Shown here: one piece after another, positions 63,038 through 64,000 of the stretch | Numbering within the stretch: position 1 is the stretch's first letter | Layout of the letters: every line of letters begins with the position of its first letter | Assembly: GCF_000003815.2 (NCBI RefSeq) | Contig: NC_049983.1 | Span: 27,342,819 to 27,406,818, forward strand | Reading direction: 5' to 3' | Length of the DNA stretch: 64,000 nt | From: Branchiostoma floridae | Lineage: Eukaryota; Chordata; Leptocardii; Amphioxiformes; Branchiostomatidae | Position numbers and translations under genes: made by a program | Notes under the pieces: generated by a model | The model's database searches: none | What the model saw: only the letters and a program-made list of their open reading frames with translations | What the model was told of the DNA's origin: nothing

Positions 63038-63986
63038 NNNNNNNNNNNNNNNNNNNNNNNNNNNNNNNNNNNNNNNNNNNNNNNNNNNNNNNNNNNNNNN
63101 NNNNNNNNNNNNNNNNNNNNNNNNNNNNNNNNNNNNNNNNNNNNNNNNNNNNNNNNNNNNNNNNNNNNNNNNNNNNNNNNNNNNNNNNNNNNNNNNNNNN
63201 NNNNNNNNNNNNNNNNNNNNNNNNNNNNNNNNNNNNNNNNNNNNNNNNNNNNNNNNNNNNNNNNNNNNNNNNNNNNNNNNNNNNNNNNNNNNNNNNNNNN
63301 NNNNNNNNNNNNNNNNNNNNNNNNNNNNNNNNNNNNNNNNNNNNNNNNNNNNNNNNNNNNNNNNNNNNNNNNNNNNNNNNNNNNNNNNNNNNNNNNNNNN
63401 NNNNNNNNNNNNNNNNNNNNNNNNNNNNNNNNNNNNNNNNNNNNNNNNNNNNNNNNNNNNNNNNNNNNNNNNNNNNNNNNNNNNNNNNNNNNNNNNNNNN
63501 NNNNNNNNNNNNNNNNNNNNNNNNNNNNNNNNNNNNNNNNNNNNNNNNNNNNNNNNNNNNNNNNNNNNNNNNNNNNNNNNNNNNNNNNNNNNNNNNNNNN
63601 NNNNNNNNNNNNNNNNNNNNNNNNNNNNNNNNNNNNNNNNNNNNNNNNNNNNNNNNNNNNNNNNNNNNNNNNNNNNNNNNNNNNNNNNNNNNNNNNNNNN
63701 NNNNNNNNNNNNNNNNNNNNNNNNNNNNNNNNNNNNNNNNNNNNNNNNNNNNNNNNNNNNNNNNNNNNNNNNNNNNNNNNNNNNNNNNNNNNNNNNNNNN
63801 NNNNNNNNNNNNNNNNNNNNNNNNNNNNNNNNNNNNNNNNNNNNNNNNNNNNNNNNNNNNNNNNNNNNNNNNNNNNNNNNNNNNNNNNNNNNNNNNNNNN
63901 NNNNNNNNNNNNNNNNNNNNNNNNNNNNNNNNNNNNNNNNNNNNNNNNNNNNNNNNNNNNNNNNNNNNNNNNNNNNNNNNNNNNNN
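63038..63986. other. Assembly gap, 949 N
   Basis: Only 14 bases of sequence follow the gap to the end of the window. Confidence 0.9.
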
Positions 63987-64000
63987 AATCCTTGGTGGAA

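Overview
The window reads as animal nuclear DNA. Genes are split into short exons with GT-AG introns, about 40% GC by eye, full of MITEs, SINE-like copies, LINE relics and minisatellites, with several N gaps. The content (an EGF/FN3-rich polycystin-1-like receptor, an ataxin-7-like gene, CR1-like and mariner relics, many near-identical local duplications) fits a lancelet (Branchiostoma) draft assembly. That assignment is inference; no species marker was tested.

Layout. 1-7.2 kb is a repeat field: a CR1-like reverse transcriptase relic broken by a deleted mariner element with intact terminal repeats, plus several MITE families. At 7.29-9.99 kb on the + strand is the 5' end of an ataxin-7-like (SAGA deubiquitinase-module) gene: three perfect CRE palindromes, a first coding exon, and two more exons ending in a Zn-finger half (CERCGQVVKP). 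Its later exons were not found. 10-24.3 kb is non-coding as far as I can see: MITEs, a 50-bp satellite, a nuclear-receptor half-site cluster and two doubtful exon candidates.

25.0-48.6 kb on the - strand is the main gene. I traced 37 exons (about 2,420 codons) whose splice phases all agree. They encode a signal peptide, three copies of an unnamed two-exon cysteine-rich domain (here called the GLRPTG/YNSDPY domain), EGF modules, a tandemly duplicated EGF-EGF-FN3-FN3 block, a Ser/Thr-rich and acidic-repeat stalk, a GAIN/GPS autoproteolysis site, TM1, a PLAT domain, TM2-TM6, the polycystin extracellular (TOP) domain and TM7. The sequence then runs into a 100-N gap, so the pore end is missing. 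No LRR, PKD or REJ domain is seen, which makes this an unusual polycystin-1 architecture.

48.2-50.3 kb holds a tandem duplication of the first exon and promoter of this gene. Each copy carries a CRE and a near-consensus RFX X-box, as expected for a ciliary gene. Copy 2 has its own start codon and a better splice donor, so it is either an alternative promoter or an unmerged haplotype.

50.3-64 kb is mainly intergenic or unrecognised. It holds a long-TIR foldback element with an 11-bp target duplication, a 28-bp GC-rich minisatellite, 125-bp and 180-bp tandem arrays, a tRNA-derived SINE, a CACCTG-rich stretch, a probable last exon of an unrecognised - strand gene near 57.8 kb, and a 949-N gap at the end.
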